From Alphaproteobacteria bacterium (GTDB lineage: Bacteria > Pseudomonadota > Alphaproteobacteria > Bin95), in assembly GCA_022827685.1 (NCBI GenBank), contig JAJEIH010000113.1, forward strand, positions 1 to 36,314: DNA of 36,314 bases, given 5' to 3'. Below, one piece after another: positions 25,826-33,781 of the stretch. A model generated the notes under the pieces. It was not told the DNA's origin. It did not search any database and was given only the letters and a program-made list of their open reading frames with translations. The first letter of the stretch is position 1. Every line of letters begins with the position of its first letter. The position numbers and the translations under genes were made by a program.

Positions 25826-27019
25826 ATGAGCGGGCCGTTGTCGGGGTTTCGGGTCGTCGATCTTACCAATGTGATTTCGGGGCCGATGGCGACGCAGATC
25901 CTCGGCGACCAGGGCGCCGACGTCATCAAGGTCGAAGCGCGGGGCGGAGACCTGACGCGCGGCGGCGGCAACCGCCAGGGCGGCTTGTCGGCGGCATTCC
26001 TGAATAACAACCGCAACAAGCGCTCCATCGTGCTGGACCTCAAGCAGCCCGGGGGCGTGGCGCTCCTGAAGCGGCTCGCCGAGACGGCGGACGTCTTCAT
26101 CCAGAACTTCCGCCCGGGCGTGGTGGAGCGGCTCGGCGTCGGCGAGGCGGACATCCGCGCCGTCAGGCCGGATATCGTCTATGTCTCGATCAGCGGCTTC
26201 GGCGAGAAGGGGCCGTTCGCCTTCAAGCCCACCTACGACCCCATCGTGCAGGCGATTTCGGGCCTCACCACCGTGCAGGCGGGCTCCGACGAGGAGCGGC
26301 CCCGCCTGGTGCGCACCATCCTGCCGGACAAGGTGACGGCGCTCACCGCCGCGCAGGCGGTCACCTCTGCGCTGCTGCACCGGGCGGCGACCGGCGAGGG
26401 CCAGCATGTGCGCGTCTCCATGCTCGATTCCGTCGTCGCCTTCCTCTGGAATTCGGACATGGGCTCGCAGACCTTCGTGGACGCGCCGACATCGATCCAG
26501 CGCGCGGCGAGCTTCATCGACCTCATCTACGAGACGGCCGACGGCTTCATGAGCGTCTCGCTGATGACGGACCGGCAATGGCTCGGCTTCTGCGAAGTCG
26601 CCGGGCGCGGGGACCTGGCGAGCGACCCGCGTTTCGCCACCGGGGCGCTGCGGGACGAGAATATCGACGCGCGCCTGGAGCAGGTGCAGCTGGAGCTGCG
26701 CAAGCGCACCACGGCGGAGTGGACGGCCGCCTTCGACGCCGCCCACGTGCCTTCAGCGCCGGTGCTGACCCGCGGAGAGATGGTCCGGCACCCCCAGGTC
26801 GCGGCCAACGGCACGCTCACGGAATACGACCACCCGCTTGCCGGGCGGCTCCGGCAGGCGAGGCCCGCCATCCGCTTCGAGGGCTCGCCCTCGGGCATCA
26901 GGCGCGGCGGCTCCGAACTCGGCGCCGACACGCGCGAGGTGCTGGCGGAGGCCGGGGTGGAGGAAGACGAGATCGACGCCGCCATGGCGAGCGGCGCGGC
27001 GGGGGCGGGCGCGTCCTGA
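25826..27019 (+). CDS. CaiB/BaiF-family (class III) CoA transferase
   Basis: A 397-residue class III CoA transferase, which moves CoA between carboxylic acids. The N-terminus has FRVVDLTNVISGPMATQILGDQGADVIKVE, then NNNRNKRSIVLDLK and FIQNFRPGVVERLG. The catalytic Asp is probably D168 in ILPDKVTAL, aligned with the Asp of formyl-CoA transferase. Length is normal. The ATG 25826 has GGGAGGCGGA upstream; the longer open frame from 24587 is antisense to dadA and not real. Acceptor and donor are unknown, and no acyl-CoA dehydrogenase or thiolase accompanies it. The 58-base gap to upp contains GC-rich inverted repeats (27022-27042) that could end transcripts. Confidence 0.93.
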   Translation: MSGPLSGFRVVDLTNVISGPMATQILGDQGADVIKVEARGGDLTRGGGNRQGGLSAAFLNNNRNKRSIVLDLKQPGGVALLKRLAETADVFIQNFRPGVVERLGVGEADIRAVRPDIVYVSISGFGEKGPFAFKPTYDPIVQAISGLTTVQAGSDEERPRLVRTILPDKVTALTAAQAVTSALLHRAATGEGQHVRVSMLDSVVAFLWNSDMGSQTFVDAPTSIQRAASFIDLIYETADGFMSVSLMTDRQWLGFCEVAGRGDLASDPRFATGALRDENIDARLEQVQLELRKRTTAEWTAAFDAAHVPSAPVLTRGEMVRHPQVAANGTLTEYDHPLAGRLRQARPAIRFEGSPSGIRRGGSELGADTREVLAEAGVEEDEIDAAMASGAAGAGAS

Positions 27020-27077
27020 TGCCGGCGGCGCGCCGGCGCGTTTCAGGCGGGCTGGCCGGGAAGGCCCTGCAAGCCGC

Positions 27078-27707
27078 TTACTTGTTGCCGTAGAGCCTGT
27101 CGCCGGCGTCTCCGAGGCCCGGCACGATATAGCCGTGGTCGTCGAGCCTCTCATCGACGGCGGCGGTGAAGACCGCCACCTCGGGATGGGCGGCGTGGAA
27201 CGCCTCGATGCCCTCCGGGGCCGCCAGCAGGCACAGCATCTTGATGTCGCGCGCCTTCGCCTCCTTGAGCCTGGAGACGGCCGCCGCCGCCGAGTTCCCC
27301 GTCGCCAGCATCGGGTCGAGAACGATCACCGGGCGGTCGCCCAGGTCCTGCGGCACCTTGAAGTAGTATTCCACGGCCACCAGCGTTTCCGGGTCGCGGT
27401 AGAGCCCGACATGCCCGACGCGGGCCGACGGGATGAGGTCGAGCAGCCCTTCCAGCAATCCGTTCCCGGCTCTGAGGATGGAGATGAGGACGAGCTTCTT
27501 GCCGGTCAGGAACGGCGCGCCTGTCTCCGCGAGCGGCGTCTGGATGCTGCGGGTCTCGGTCGCGAGGTCGCGGGTGACCTCATAGCCGAGCAGGAGCGAG
27601 ATCTCGCGCAGCAGCACCCGGAACTTGGCGGTGTCGGTGTCCCTCCGTCGCATGAGGGACAGCTTGTGCTGCACCAGCGGATGATCGACGACCGTGACAT
27701 TGCCCAT
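27078..27707 (-). CDS. upp: Uracil phosphoribosyltransferase
   Basis: A 209-residue UPRT that makes UMP from uracil and PRPP in pyrimidine salvage. The PRPP loop is [14 protein letters not shown], and the conserved C-terminal uracil-contact segment is [16 protein letters not shown]-terminal [19 protein letters not shown] is typical. Length equals that of E. coli Upp (208). The ATG 27707 has GAGAGG nine bases upstream. It is downstream of the amidase (96-base gap) and near an adenine-deaminase-type gene, so the neighbourhood deals partly with nucleobases. Confidence 0.97.
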   Translation of the reverse strand: MGNVTVVDHPLVQHKLSLMRRRDTDTAKFRVLLREISLLLGYEVTRDLATETRSIQTPLAETGAPFLTGKKLVLISILRAGNGLLEGLLDLIPSARVGHVGLYRDPETLVAVEYYFKVPQDLGDRPVIVLDPMLATGNSAAAAVSRLKEAKARDIKMLCLLAAPEGIEAFHAAHPEVAVFTAAVDERLDDHGYIVPGLGDAGDRLYGNK

Positions 27708-27803
27708 TGGTGAAATCCTCTCTCGAGTCCGAAGTCAGAATAACGCGCCGGGCAGGCCAGCATACGCCCTGCGGGCCGGGAGGCGGAGGGAGGACGCGCC
27801 CGG

Positions 27804-29297
27804 TCAGGCGCAGCCGGGCTGCCACGGGCGGGCCGGACCCGGCGGAACACGGGCCCGGGCCGCCTGCTCGAAGGCATGGGCATAGCCGATGAGCGGCCCG
27901 TCCCGCCACGCGCCGCCGATGAAGGAAAGCCCGACCGGCAGGCCGGCGACATAGCCTGCGGGCACGGTGACGCTCGGATAGCCGGAGACGGCGGCCAGGC
28001 CCGAACTGCCGCCGAGGCGGTTGTCGCCGTTCACGAGGTCGATGGCCCAGGGCACGGGCGAGGTCGGCGCGACCAGGGCGTCGAGCCGGAACTCGCCGAT
28101 GGCCCGGTCGATGCCGTTCTCCCGCGTGAGACGGCGGCATGTGGCGAGCGCCTTCAGATAGGCCGGATCGTCCGCGCCGTCCGTCTCCTCGGCAGCGATC
28201 AGCTGTTCCTGCCCGAACCACGGCATGACCCGGTCGGCATTGTCGAGATTGAACCGGATCAGATCGGCAAGGGAATGGACCGGGCATTCGGGCCCGAGCG
28301 CCGACAGCCAGGCGTTCAGCCCGATCTTGAACTCGGTCCGCATCACCAGGATTTCGTGCGGCCGGATGGCCTCGCGCGAGGGCATCGCAACCTCATCGAC
28401 GATGACGGCCTCGGCGTCCGCCAGCACCTGGAGCGCGCCCTCGAATACCCGGTCCACGGCTTCGTGGAAGCCGCAGTAATTGCGGATGACGCCGATCCTC
28501 GCCCCCTGCAGCGCGCCGGAATCGAGGAACCGGGTGAAGTCTTCCTCCGGCGGCGGCCGGGTGACCGGATCGTCCGGGTCGGGGCCGGCCAACGCGCCGA
28601 GCAGGACCGCCGCATCGGCGACCGTGCGCGCCATCGGGCCGGCCGTGTCCTGGCTCGCGGCTATGGGAACGATTCCGGTGCGGGAGACCAGGCCGAGGGT
28701 CGGCTTGATGCCGGTGACGGAGTTCATCGCGGACGGGCCGACGATGGAGCCGTCGGTCTCGGTGCCGATGGCGGCCGGCGCGAAATCGCGCGCGACGGCC
28801 ACGCCGGAGCCGGAACTGGAGCCGCCGGGCGAGCGGTCGGTCGCATAGGCGTTGCGGACCTGGCCGCCCCGGCTCGACCAGCCGCTCGACGAGCGGGTGG
28901 AGCGGAAATTGGCCCATTCGCTGAGATTGGTCTTGCCGAGCAGAACGGCGCCGGACCCGCGCAGGCGCCGGGCGATGTGGCTGTCCGCCCCCGCTCTCAC
29001 GCCGTCGAGCGCGAGCGAGCCGGCCGTGGTCATCATGGCGTCGCCGGTCGCGATATTGTCCTTCAGCAGCACCGGCACGCCGTGCATGGGGCCGCGCACC
29101 CGGCCGGCGGCGCGCTCGCGGTCGCGCTCCCGGGCGATTTCGAGCGCATCGGGATTGAGGAAGGCGATGGACCGGAAGGCCCCGTCCTCCGCCGCAATCC
29201 GCTGCCGGAAGGTCTCGACGAGATCGACCGACCGCAGCGCGCCCGACGCCATCAGGCGGGCGAGGTCGGCGATCGAGGCTTCTTTCGGCAGGTCCAT
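27804..29297 (-). CDS. Amidase-signature hydrolase
   Basis: A 497-residue amidase-signature enzyme, hydrolysing a C-N bond by a Ser-cisSer-Lys triad. Lys is K79 in PVLLKDNIAT, the cis-Ser lies in GGSSSGSG (158-165) and the nucleophile is S184 in ETDGSIVGPS. The length matches related amidases, longer than GatA (about 485) by a little. GatA itself is unlikely since gatB and gatC are absent. The ATG 29297 is chosen since MDLPKEASIADLARLM is a standard amidase start; the frame to 30263 is antisense to the deaminase. It is divergent from that gene with a 66-base spacer. The substrate is unknown. Confidence 0.93.
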   Translation of the reverse strand: MDLPKEASIADLARLMASGALRSVDLVETFRQRIAAEDGAFRSIAFLNPDALEIARERDRERAAGRVRGPMHGVPVLLKDNIATGDAMMTTAGSLALDGVRAGADSHIARRLRGSGAVLLGKTNLSEWANFRSTRSSSGWSSRGGQVRNAYATDRSPGGSSSGSGVAVARDFAPAAIGTETDGSIVGPSAMNSVTGIKPTLGLVSRTGIVPIAASQDTAGPMARTVADAAVLLGALAGPDPDDPVTRPPPEEDFTRFLDSGALQGARIGVIRNYCGFHEAVDRVFEGALQVLADAEAVIVDEVAMPSREAIRPHEILVMRTEFKIGLNAWLSALGPECPVHSLADLIRFNLDNADRVMPWFGQEQLIAAEETDGADDPAYLKALATCRRLTRENGIDRAIGEFRLDALVAPTSPVPWAIDLVNGDNRLGGSSGLAAVSGYPSVTVPAGYVAGLPVGLSFIGGAWRDGPLIGYAHAFEQAARARVPPGPARPWQPGCA

Positions 29298-29363
29298 GGG
29301 GAAAGGACTATCGTGCGCTTGCCGTCCCGGCGCAAACTGCCAGGGATCGCAACGGAGGCCGGA

Positions 29364-30383
29364 ATGGACGTGAGGTCGTTTGTCCGGGCGCTGCCCAAGG
29401 CCGAGCTGCACCTTCATCTGGAGGGCGCGCTCGAGCCGGAACTGATGATGCGGCTGGCCGCCCGCAACAAGGTCGATATCCCGTTCCGCTCGGTAGAGGA
29501 GGTCCGGGCCGCCTACCGCTTCACCCGGCTGCAGGACTTCCTGGACATCTACTACCGGGGCATGGACGTGCTGCGCGCGGAAGAGGACTTCCACGATCTC
29601 ACCGCGGCCTATCTGGAGCGCGCCGCCGCCGACGGGGCGGTGCATGTCGAGGTGTTCTTCGATCCCCAGGGCCACGCCGCGCGCGGCATTCCCTTCGCGG
29701 TCGCGGCGGACGGCATCCTGGCGGCGCTCGCCGAGGGACCCGAGCGGCTCGGCATTACCTCGCTGCTCATCATGTGCGTCCTCAGGCATCTGGACGAAGA
29801 GGACGGGTTCGCCGCCTTTCGCGAGGCCGCGCCCTATGTCGCCGACGGGCGGATCGCCGGCCTCGGCCTCGATTCGACCGAGAAGAACAATCCGCCCGCG
29901 AAATTCGAACGCCTCTTCGCCGCGGCGCGGGAAGCCGGGCTCAGGCTCGTCGCCCATGCCGGCGAGGAGGGGCCGGCCTCCTATGTCGCCGACGCGGTCG
30001 ACCGGCTGGGGGTGGACCGGATCGACCACGGCAACCATGCGCTCGATGACCCGGCCCTGGTCCGCCGCCTCGCCGGGCTGGGCATTCCGCTTACCGTGTG
30101 CCCGCTTTCCAACCTCAGGCTCGGCGGGGTGGCCGACCTCAGGCAGCACCCGTTGAAGCGCATGCTCGACGCCGGGCTCAGGGCCACGGTCAACTCGGAC
30201 GATCCGGCCTATTTCGGCGGCTACCTGCTGGACAATTTCGTCGCCGTGGCCGAAGCGCTCCAACTGGAGGCGGCGGACCTCGTCACGCTCGCCCGCAATT
30301 CCATCGAAGCCTCATTCCTCGACGAGCCGGCGAAAAGGACGCATCTGGACCGTTTGGACCGGATTGCCGGAGCGCAGGGCTAG
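29364..30383 (+). CDS. Adenosine deaminase-family protein, probably adenine deaminase
   Basis: A 339-residue metal-dependent deaminase. Zinc ligands are H16 and H18 in AELHLHLEGA, His in LVAHAGEEGP, and Asp in VNSDDPAYFGGY; the catalytic Glu is in HAGEEG. The NSDDPAYFGGY ending is, as I recall, typical of the adenine-deaminase branch rather than adenosine deaminase, so the likely reaction is adenine to hypoxanthine plus ammonia. ATG 29364 has ACGGAGGCCGGA upstream. The stop codon TAG at 30381-30383 falls inside the terminal inverted repeat of the adjacent element. With upp nearby, a base-salvage role is likely. Confidence 0.92.
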   Translation: MDVRSFVRALPKAELHLHLEGALEPELMMRLAARNKVDIPFRSVEEVRAAYRFTRLQDFLDIYYRGMDVLRAEEDFHDLTAAYLERAAADGAVHVEVFFDPQGHAARGIPFAVAADGILAALAEGPERLGITSLLIMCVLRHLDEEDGFAAFREAAPYVADGRIAGLGLDSTEKNNPPAKFERLFAAAREAGLRLVAHAGEEGPASYVADAVDRLGVDRIDHGNHALDDPALVRRLAGLGIPLTVCPLSNLRLGGVADLRQHPLKRMLDAGLRATVNSDDPAYFGGYLLDNFVAVAEALQLEAADLVTLARNSIEASFLDEPAKRTHLDRLDRIAGAQG

Positions 30384-30629
30384 AGCACTATCCGTTCGGG
30401 TTGGAACAGTGTCGTTCGCAAAGCCTGAACCGTCACCCCGGCCCCCGAGCCGGGGTCCATCTCCGACTCCCGATACCGCCGCTGCCGGCGGAGAACGGGC
30501 TCAACCGCTGAAACTGCCGCGAGAACCGAGGCTGGACCCCGGCTCGGGGGCCGGGGTGACGAAAGGGGTCAAGGCTCGACGCTACCCGGCAAATGCAGCC
30601 GTTTCCGTTGGAACGGATCGTGCTCTAGC
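30379..30629. mobile_element. Small non-coding repeat element with terminal inverted repeats and an inner REP pair
   Basis: A 251-base element between convergent genes. Terminal inverted repeats of 19 bases, starting GCTAGAGCAC and ending GTGCTCTAGC, match at 18 of 19 positions (30379-30397 and 30611-30629). Inside lie two 29-base arms that are perfect reverse complements (30431-30459 and 30533-30561). Each begins or ends with GTCACCCCGG and is itself partly palindromic. It encodes no protein. The form is that of a MITE or a REP doublet. I saw no clear target-site duplication. It may also act as a bidirectional terminator. Confidence 0.75.
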
Positions 30630-31389
30630 TGTTCCACCAGGGCGTGTCGCTGAAGGAGCGCAGGTCGATTTCGTTCGTCCAGGTGGAACGGTGCTGGTGC
30701 GCGAGATGGACATAGGTGTCCGCGATCTTCTCCGGCAGCATGAGGCCGTCATGCTCCATGCCGCGGGTCTCGCGCAGCGCCCGGTATTTCTCCGGCCCGA
30801 GCATCTTGCCGAGCGTATCCGGGGCATCGACCGCGCCGTCGATCAGGATGTGGACGATATGGACGCCGCTCGGGCCGAACTCGGCATTGAGCGTCTGGCA
30901 CAGCATGCGCCGGCCCGCCATGGAGGCCGCGTGCGAATGCTGGCCCTTGTTGCCGCGCACCGCCGCCGTCGATGAGGTGACGAGGATGGAGCCGCCGCCG
31001 CGTTCGACCATCCGGGGGCAGACGGCCGAGGCCGTGCGGAACAGGCCGAAGGTCGCCATGCGCCAGCCCAGCTCGAAGACCTTGTAGCTGGTCGCCTCCA
31101 GGGCCCGGTTGCCGACCTGCGAGCCGAGATTGTAGAGGACCACCCGGATCGGCCCTATGTCCGCCTCCACGGCGGCGATCCGGTCCTCGATGCTGTCGGG
31201 CTCGACGGCATTGAGCAGATAGCCCGTGGCGTCGCCGCCCTCGCTCCTGATGCCTTCGACCAGCCGGTTCAGGCCCTCCTCGTCGCTGCGGCGGCAAAGG
31301 ACGGCATGGTAGCCCTCGCGCGCGAAGCGGCTTCCGACGGTTCCGCCGATTCCGGCGCCGGCGCCGATGACGAGGCAAACGGGTTTCAT
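30625..31389 (-). CDS. SDR-fold protein lacking the catalytic Tyr and Lys
   Basis: A 254-residue short-chain dehydrogenase/reductase. The nucleotide-binding motif is GAGAGIG near residues 8-14, then LCRRSDEE, YNLGSQVGNRALE, VTSSTAAVRG (the Ser region) and IDGAVDAP. Where classical SDRs have YxxxK, the aligned stretch is SHAASMAG: His replaces Tyr and Met replaces Lys. The C-terminal LDLRSFSDTPW recalls the SDR subgroup with an incomplete active site. It may bind NAD(P) without classical dehydrogenase chemistry. ATG 31389 has GGAGC eight bases upstream; MEQPRM at 31404 is the alternative. Its stop TAG is supplied by the terminal repeat of the adjacent element. Confidence 0.88.
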   Translation of the reverse strand: MKPVCLVIGAGAGIGGTVGSRFAREGYHAVLCRRSDEEGLNRLVEGIRSEGGDATGYLLNAVEPDSIEDRIAAVEADIGPIRVVLYNLGSQVGNRALEATSYKVFELGWRMATFGLFRTASAVCPRMVERGGGSILVTSSTAAVRGNKGQHSHAASMAGRRMLCQTLNAEFGPSGVHIVHILIDGAVDAPDTLGKMLGPEKYRALRETRGMEHDGLMLPEKIADTYVHLAHQHRSTWTNEIDLRSFSDTPWWNS

Positions 31390-31445
31390 GCGAGGTTGCT
31401 CCATGGGGTAACGGTCTGGGCGCGGACGGGCCTGAGCGGGAAGAA

Positions 31446-31532
31446 TGGTGCCCCCGGGGAGACTCGAACTCCCACGCCCTTGCGGGCAACAGATTTTGAG
31501 TCTGCCGCGTCTACCGATTCCGCCACAGAGGC
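31446..31532 (-). tRNA. tRNA-Leu (CAA)
   Basis: Class II tRNA with a long variable arm (TGCCCGCAAGGGCG). The acceptor GCCTCTG (31532-31526) pairs with CGGGGGC using two G-T pairs. The anticodon loop CTCAAAA gives CAA, decoding TTG. A73 and CCA are encoded. A weak promoter, TTGAGC-17-TAGCGG, lies at 31580-31552, its -35 overlapping the ubiD stop. Confidence 0.95.
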
Positions 31533-31576
31533 ACAGGGCCCGGCCCAGGGACCGCTATTTAGCGCCGGCGGGCCGC

Positions 31577-33061
31577 TCAATCCAGCCCGAACTCCTCCCA
31601 CCTCGCGGCGATGCGCGCGCTGACCTCCTCGCTCATCGCCAGCTTTCGGCCCCATTCGCGCCGGGTCTCGGGCGGCCACTTGTCCGTGGCGTCGAGGCCG
31701 ATCTTGGAGCCGAGGCCGCTCTCGGGGCTCGCGAAGTCCAGATAGTCGATGGGCGTGTTCTCCACGAGCGTGATGTCGCGGGCCGGGTCCATGCGCGTCG
31801 AGACCGCCCAGACGACGTCCTTCCAGTCGCGCGCGTCGATGTCGTCGTCCACGACGATGACCCACTTGGTGTACATGAACTGGCGCAGATAGGACCAGAC
31901 GCCGAACATCACCCGCTTGGCGTGGCCCGGATAGGCCTTGCGGATCGAGACCACGGCCACGCGGTAGGAGCAGCCCTCCGGCGGCAGCCAGAAGTCGCGG
32001 ATTTCCGGGAACTGAGCCTGCAGCAGCGGGATGAAGACCTCGTTCAGCGCCTCTCCCAGCACGGAGGGCTCGTCCGGCGGCCGGCCGGTATAGGTGGTGA
32101 GGTAGATCGGCTCGCGGCGCATGGTGATCGCCGAGACGGTGAACACGGGAAAGCGCTCGACCGCGTTGTAATAGCCGGTGTGGTCTCCATAAGGCCCCTC
32201 GTCGCCATAGTCGTCCAGAGAGACATGGCCCTCCAGCACGATCTCGGCCCCGGCCGGCACCTTGAGCGGCACGGTGCGGCAGTCCACAAGGTCGAGCCGG
32301 CGGCCCGCCAGGAGGCCGGAAAAGCGGTATTCCGAGAGCGTCTCGGGCAGCGGCGTGACGGCCGCCAGAATGGTGGCCGGGTCCGCGCCGATCACGGCGG
32401 CGGCGGGCAGCGGTTCGCGCTTCCTGGCCGCCCAGCGCGCATGGTGGCCGGCGCCGCCGCGATGCTTCAGCCAGCGCATCAGGGTCGTGTTCCGGCCCGT
32501 CACCTGCATCCGGTAGATGCCGAGGTTGAAATCGTCCTCGGCCGTGCGCCCCGGCCCCCGCGTCACCACCAGCGGCCAGGTGATGAGCGGGGCTGGCTCG
32601 TCCGGCCAGCAGGTCTGCACGGGGAAGCGCCCGAGGTCGATGTCGTCGCCCTCCAGCACGACCTCCTGCACGGGCCCGCGCCGGACGGTGCGCGGCGCCA
32701 TCGACAGCATGGTCCTGAGCAGCGGCAGCATGCCCACCGCCTCGCGCCAGCCGCCCGGCGGCTCCGGCTGGCGGAGGAAGGCCAGGGTTTCGCCGATTTC
32801 GCGCAGCCCCTCCGGCTCGCGCCCCATGCCCCAGGCGACACGCTCCACCGTGCCGAACAGGTTGGCGAGCGCGGGCATGCCCCAGGGGCTGCCGTCCGGG
32901 CGGCGCAGGTTCTCGAAAAGGAGCGCCGGCCCGCCCGCCTGCAGCACGCGGCGGTGGATTTCGGTCACCTCCAGCTCGGGCGACACGGGCGCGGATATGC
33001 GCTTGAGCCGGCCCGCATTTTCCAGCCGGGCGATGAAGTCTCGCAGGGAACGATCGGTCAC
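31577..33061 (-). CDS. ubiD: UbiD, prenylated-FMN-dependent 4-hydroxy-3-polyprenylbenzoate decarboxylase
   Basis: A 494-residue UbiD, the ubiquinone-pathway decarboxylase that needs the prFMN cofactor made by UbiX. Cofactor and catalytic regions are present: [17 protein letters not shown] (Asn and Arg), [19 protein letters not shown] and [12 protein letters not shown], which is the E. coli UbiD form. Length agrees with E. coli UbiD (497). The GTG start at 33061 gives [10 protein letters not shown], the expected N-terminus, with AGGA about ten bases upstream. It lies between two tRNA-Leu genes, with tRNA promoters touching both ends of the gene. UbiX is not in the window. Confidence 0.95.
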   Translation of the reverse strand: MTDRSLRDFIARLENAGRLKRISAPVSPELEVTEIHRRVLQAGGPALLFENLRRPDGSPWGMPALANLFGTVERVAWGMGREPEGLREIGETLAFLRQPEPPGGWREAVGMLPLLRTMLSMAPRTVRRGPVQEVVLEGDDIDLGRFPVQTCWPDEPAPLITWPLVVTRGPGRTAEDDFNLGIYRMQVTGRNTTLMRWLKHRGGAGHHARWAARKREPLPAAAVIGADPATILAAVTPLPETLSEYRFSGLLAGRRLDLVDCRTVPLKVPAGAEIVLEGHVSLDDYGDEGPYGDHTGYYNAVERFPVFTVSAITMRREPIYLTTYTGRPPDEPSVLGEALNEVFIPLLQAQFPEIRDFWLPPEGCSYRVAVVSIRKAYPGHAKRVMFGVWSYLRQFMYTKWVIVVDDDIDARDWKDVVWAVSTRMDPARDITLVENTPIDYLDFASPESGLGSKIGLDATDKWPPETRREWGRKLAMSEEVSARIAARWEEFGLD

Positions 33062-33084
33062 GGGATGGCTATCCTGTCCGGTCG

Positions 33085-33113
33085 TTGACAGATGTGCGCC
33101 TTCCTCTTATCAC
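33085..33113 (+). promoter_or_regulatory. Promoter of tRNA-Leu (CAG)
   Basis: A consensus TTGACA (33085-33090), exactly 17 bases, then TATCAC (33108-33113), 21 bases before the tRNA. It overlaps the upstream region of the divergent ubiD. Confidence 0.75.
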
Positions 33114-33134
33114 GCCGTCTCGCTCCTGCCCCGT

Positions 33135-33221
33135 GCCCAGGTGGCGGAATTGGTAGACGCGCAGGTTTCAGGTACCTGTGGCCGCAAGGTCGTGGAAGTT
33201 CGAGTCTTCTCCTGGGCACCA
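33135..33221 (+). tRNA. tRNA-Leu (CAG)
   Basis: Class II tRNA with acceptor GCCCAGG and CCTGGGC pairing perfectly, long variable arm (TGGCCGCAAGGTCG) and anticodon loop TTCAGGT giving CAG, decoding CTG. A73 and CCA are encoded. In the opposite direction to the other tRNA-Leu on the far side of ubiD. Confidence 0.96.
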
Positions 33222-33274
33222 TCTTCCGTTCCGGCAATTCCGGCCCGAACGCTTCCCCGGACGCAAATGCCGGG

Positions 33275-33670
33275 CTAGAGGCAGGCTGCGCCGGCGCGGG
33301 CGCAATCCTCGTCTTCCTCCCCGGTGCCGCCGCCGACGCCGCAGGCGCCGATGACCCGTCCGTCGCGGAGGATCGGCACGCCGCCCTGTCCGAAAATCAT
33401 GCGCCCGCCGTCGGCCGCGGCGATTCCCCGGAAGGTCGGATGGTCCGCGCGCTCGGTCAGGTCGCCGCTCGGCCGGCCGAAGGCGGCGGATGCGGCGGCC
33501 TTGCCCTGCGAGCCGTAGACGGCGGCCCAGATCGCGCCGTCCATGCGCTGGAAGGCGACGAGGCGCCCGCCGGCATCCGAAACCGAAACGCAGATGAGGA
33601 TGCCGAGGCTCTCCGCATGCGCGATGGCGGCCGCGGCGATGCGGTTGGCTTCCTGGAGGGTGAGCGGCAT
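33275..33670 (-). CDS. HbpS/GlcG-like (DUF336) protein
   Basis: A 131-residue protein of the GlcG/HbpS family. The start MPLTLQEANRIAAAAIAHAE and the VSVSDAGGRLVAFQRMDGA, PILRDGRVIGACGVGGGTGEEDE segments are typical. One family member, HbpS, binds haem; others stand next to enzymes of glycolate or aromatic degradation and have no settled function. No signal peptide is seen, so it is cytoplasmic. It is divergent from the second UbiD paralogue with 111 bases between, a layout that suggests shared control. Confidence 0.88.
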   Translation of the reverse strand: MPLTLQEANRIAAAAIAHAESLGILICVSVSDAGGRLVAFQRMDGAIWAAVYGSQGKAAASAAFGRPSGDLTERADHPTFRGIAAADGGRMIFGQGGVPILRDGRVIGACGVGGGTGEEDEDCARAGAACL

Positions 33671-33781
33671 GAGAGGTCTCCGGATCGCTAAGGTTCAGTG
33701 CCCCTGCCGGGCGCGCATAGTGTATAGCAACCGCCTTCGCCGTCGGAAGGACGGACGGGAAGCCGGCAGGGGAGCCAGCCC

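Noticed and set aside
27804-29297. GatA subunit of aminoacyl-tRNA amidotransferase
   Set aside because: No gatB or gatC nearby, and the nucleophile motif differs from the usual GatA form.
27804-30263. 819-residue frame that would extend the amidase upstream
   Set aside because: The first 320 or so residues are antisense to the deaminase gene and do not resemble an amidase N-terminus.
27876-30383. 835-residue frame that would extend the deaminase upstream
   Set aside because: The first part is antisense to the amidase. The real start at 29364 has a ribosome site and gives the family N-terminus.
30379-30629. CRISPR-like array
   Set aside because: The repeats are inverted pairs with single copies per orientation, not evenly spaced direct repeats.
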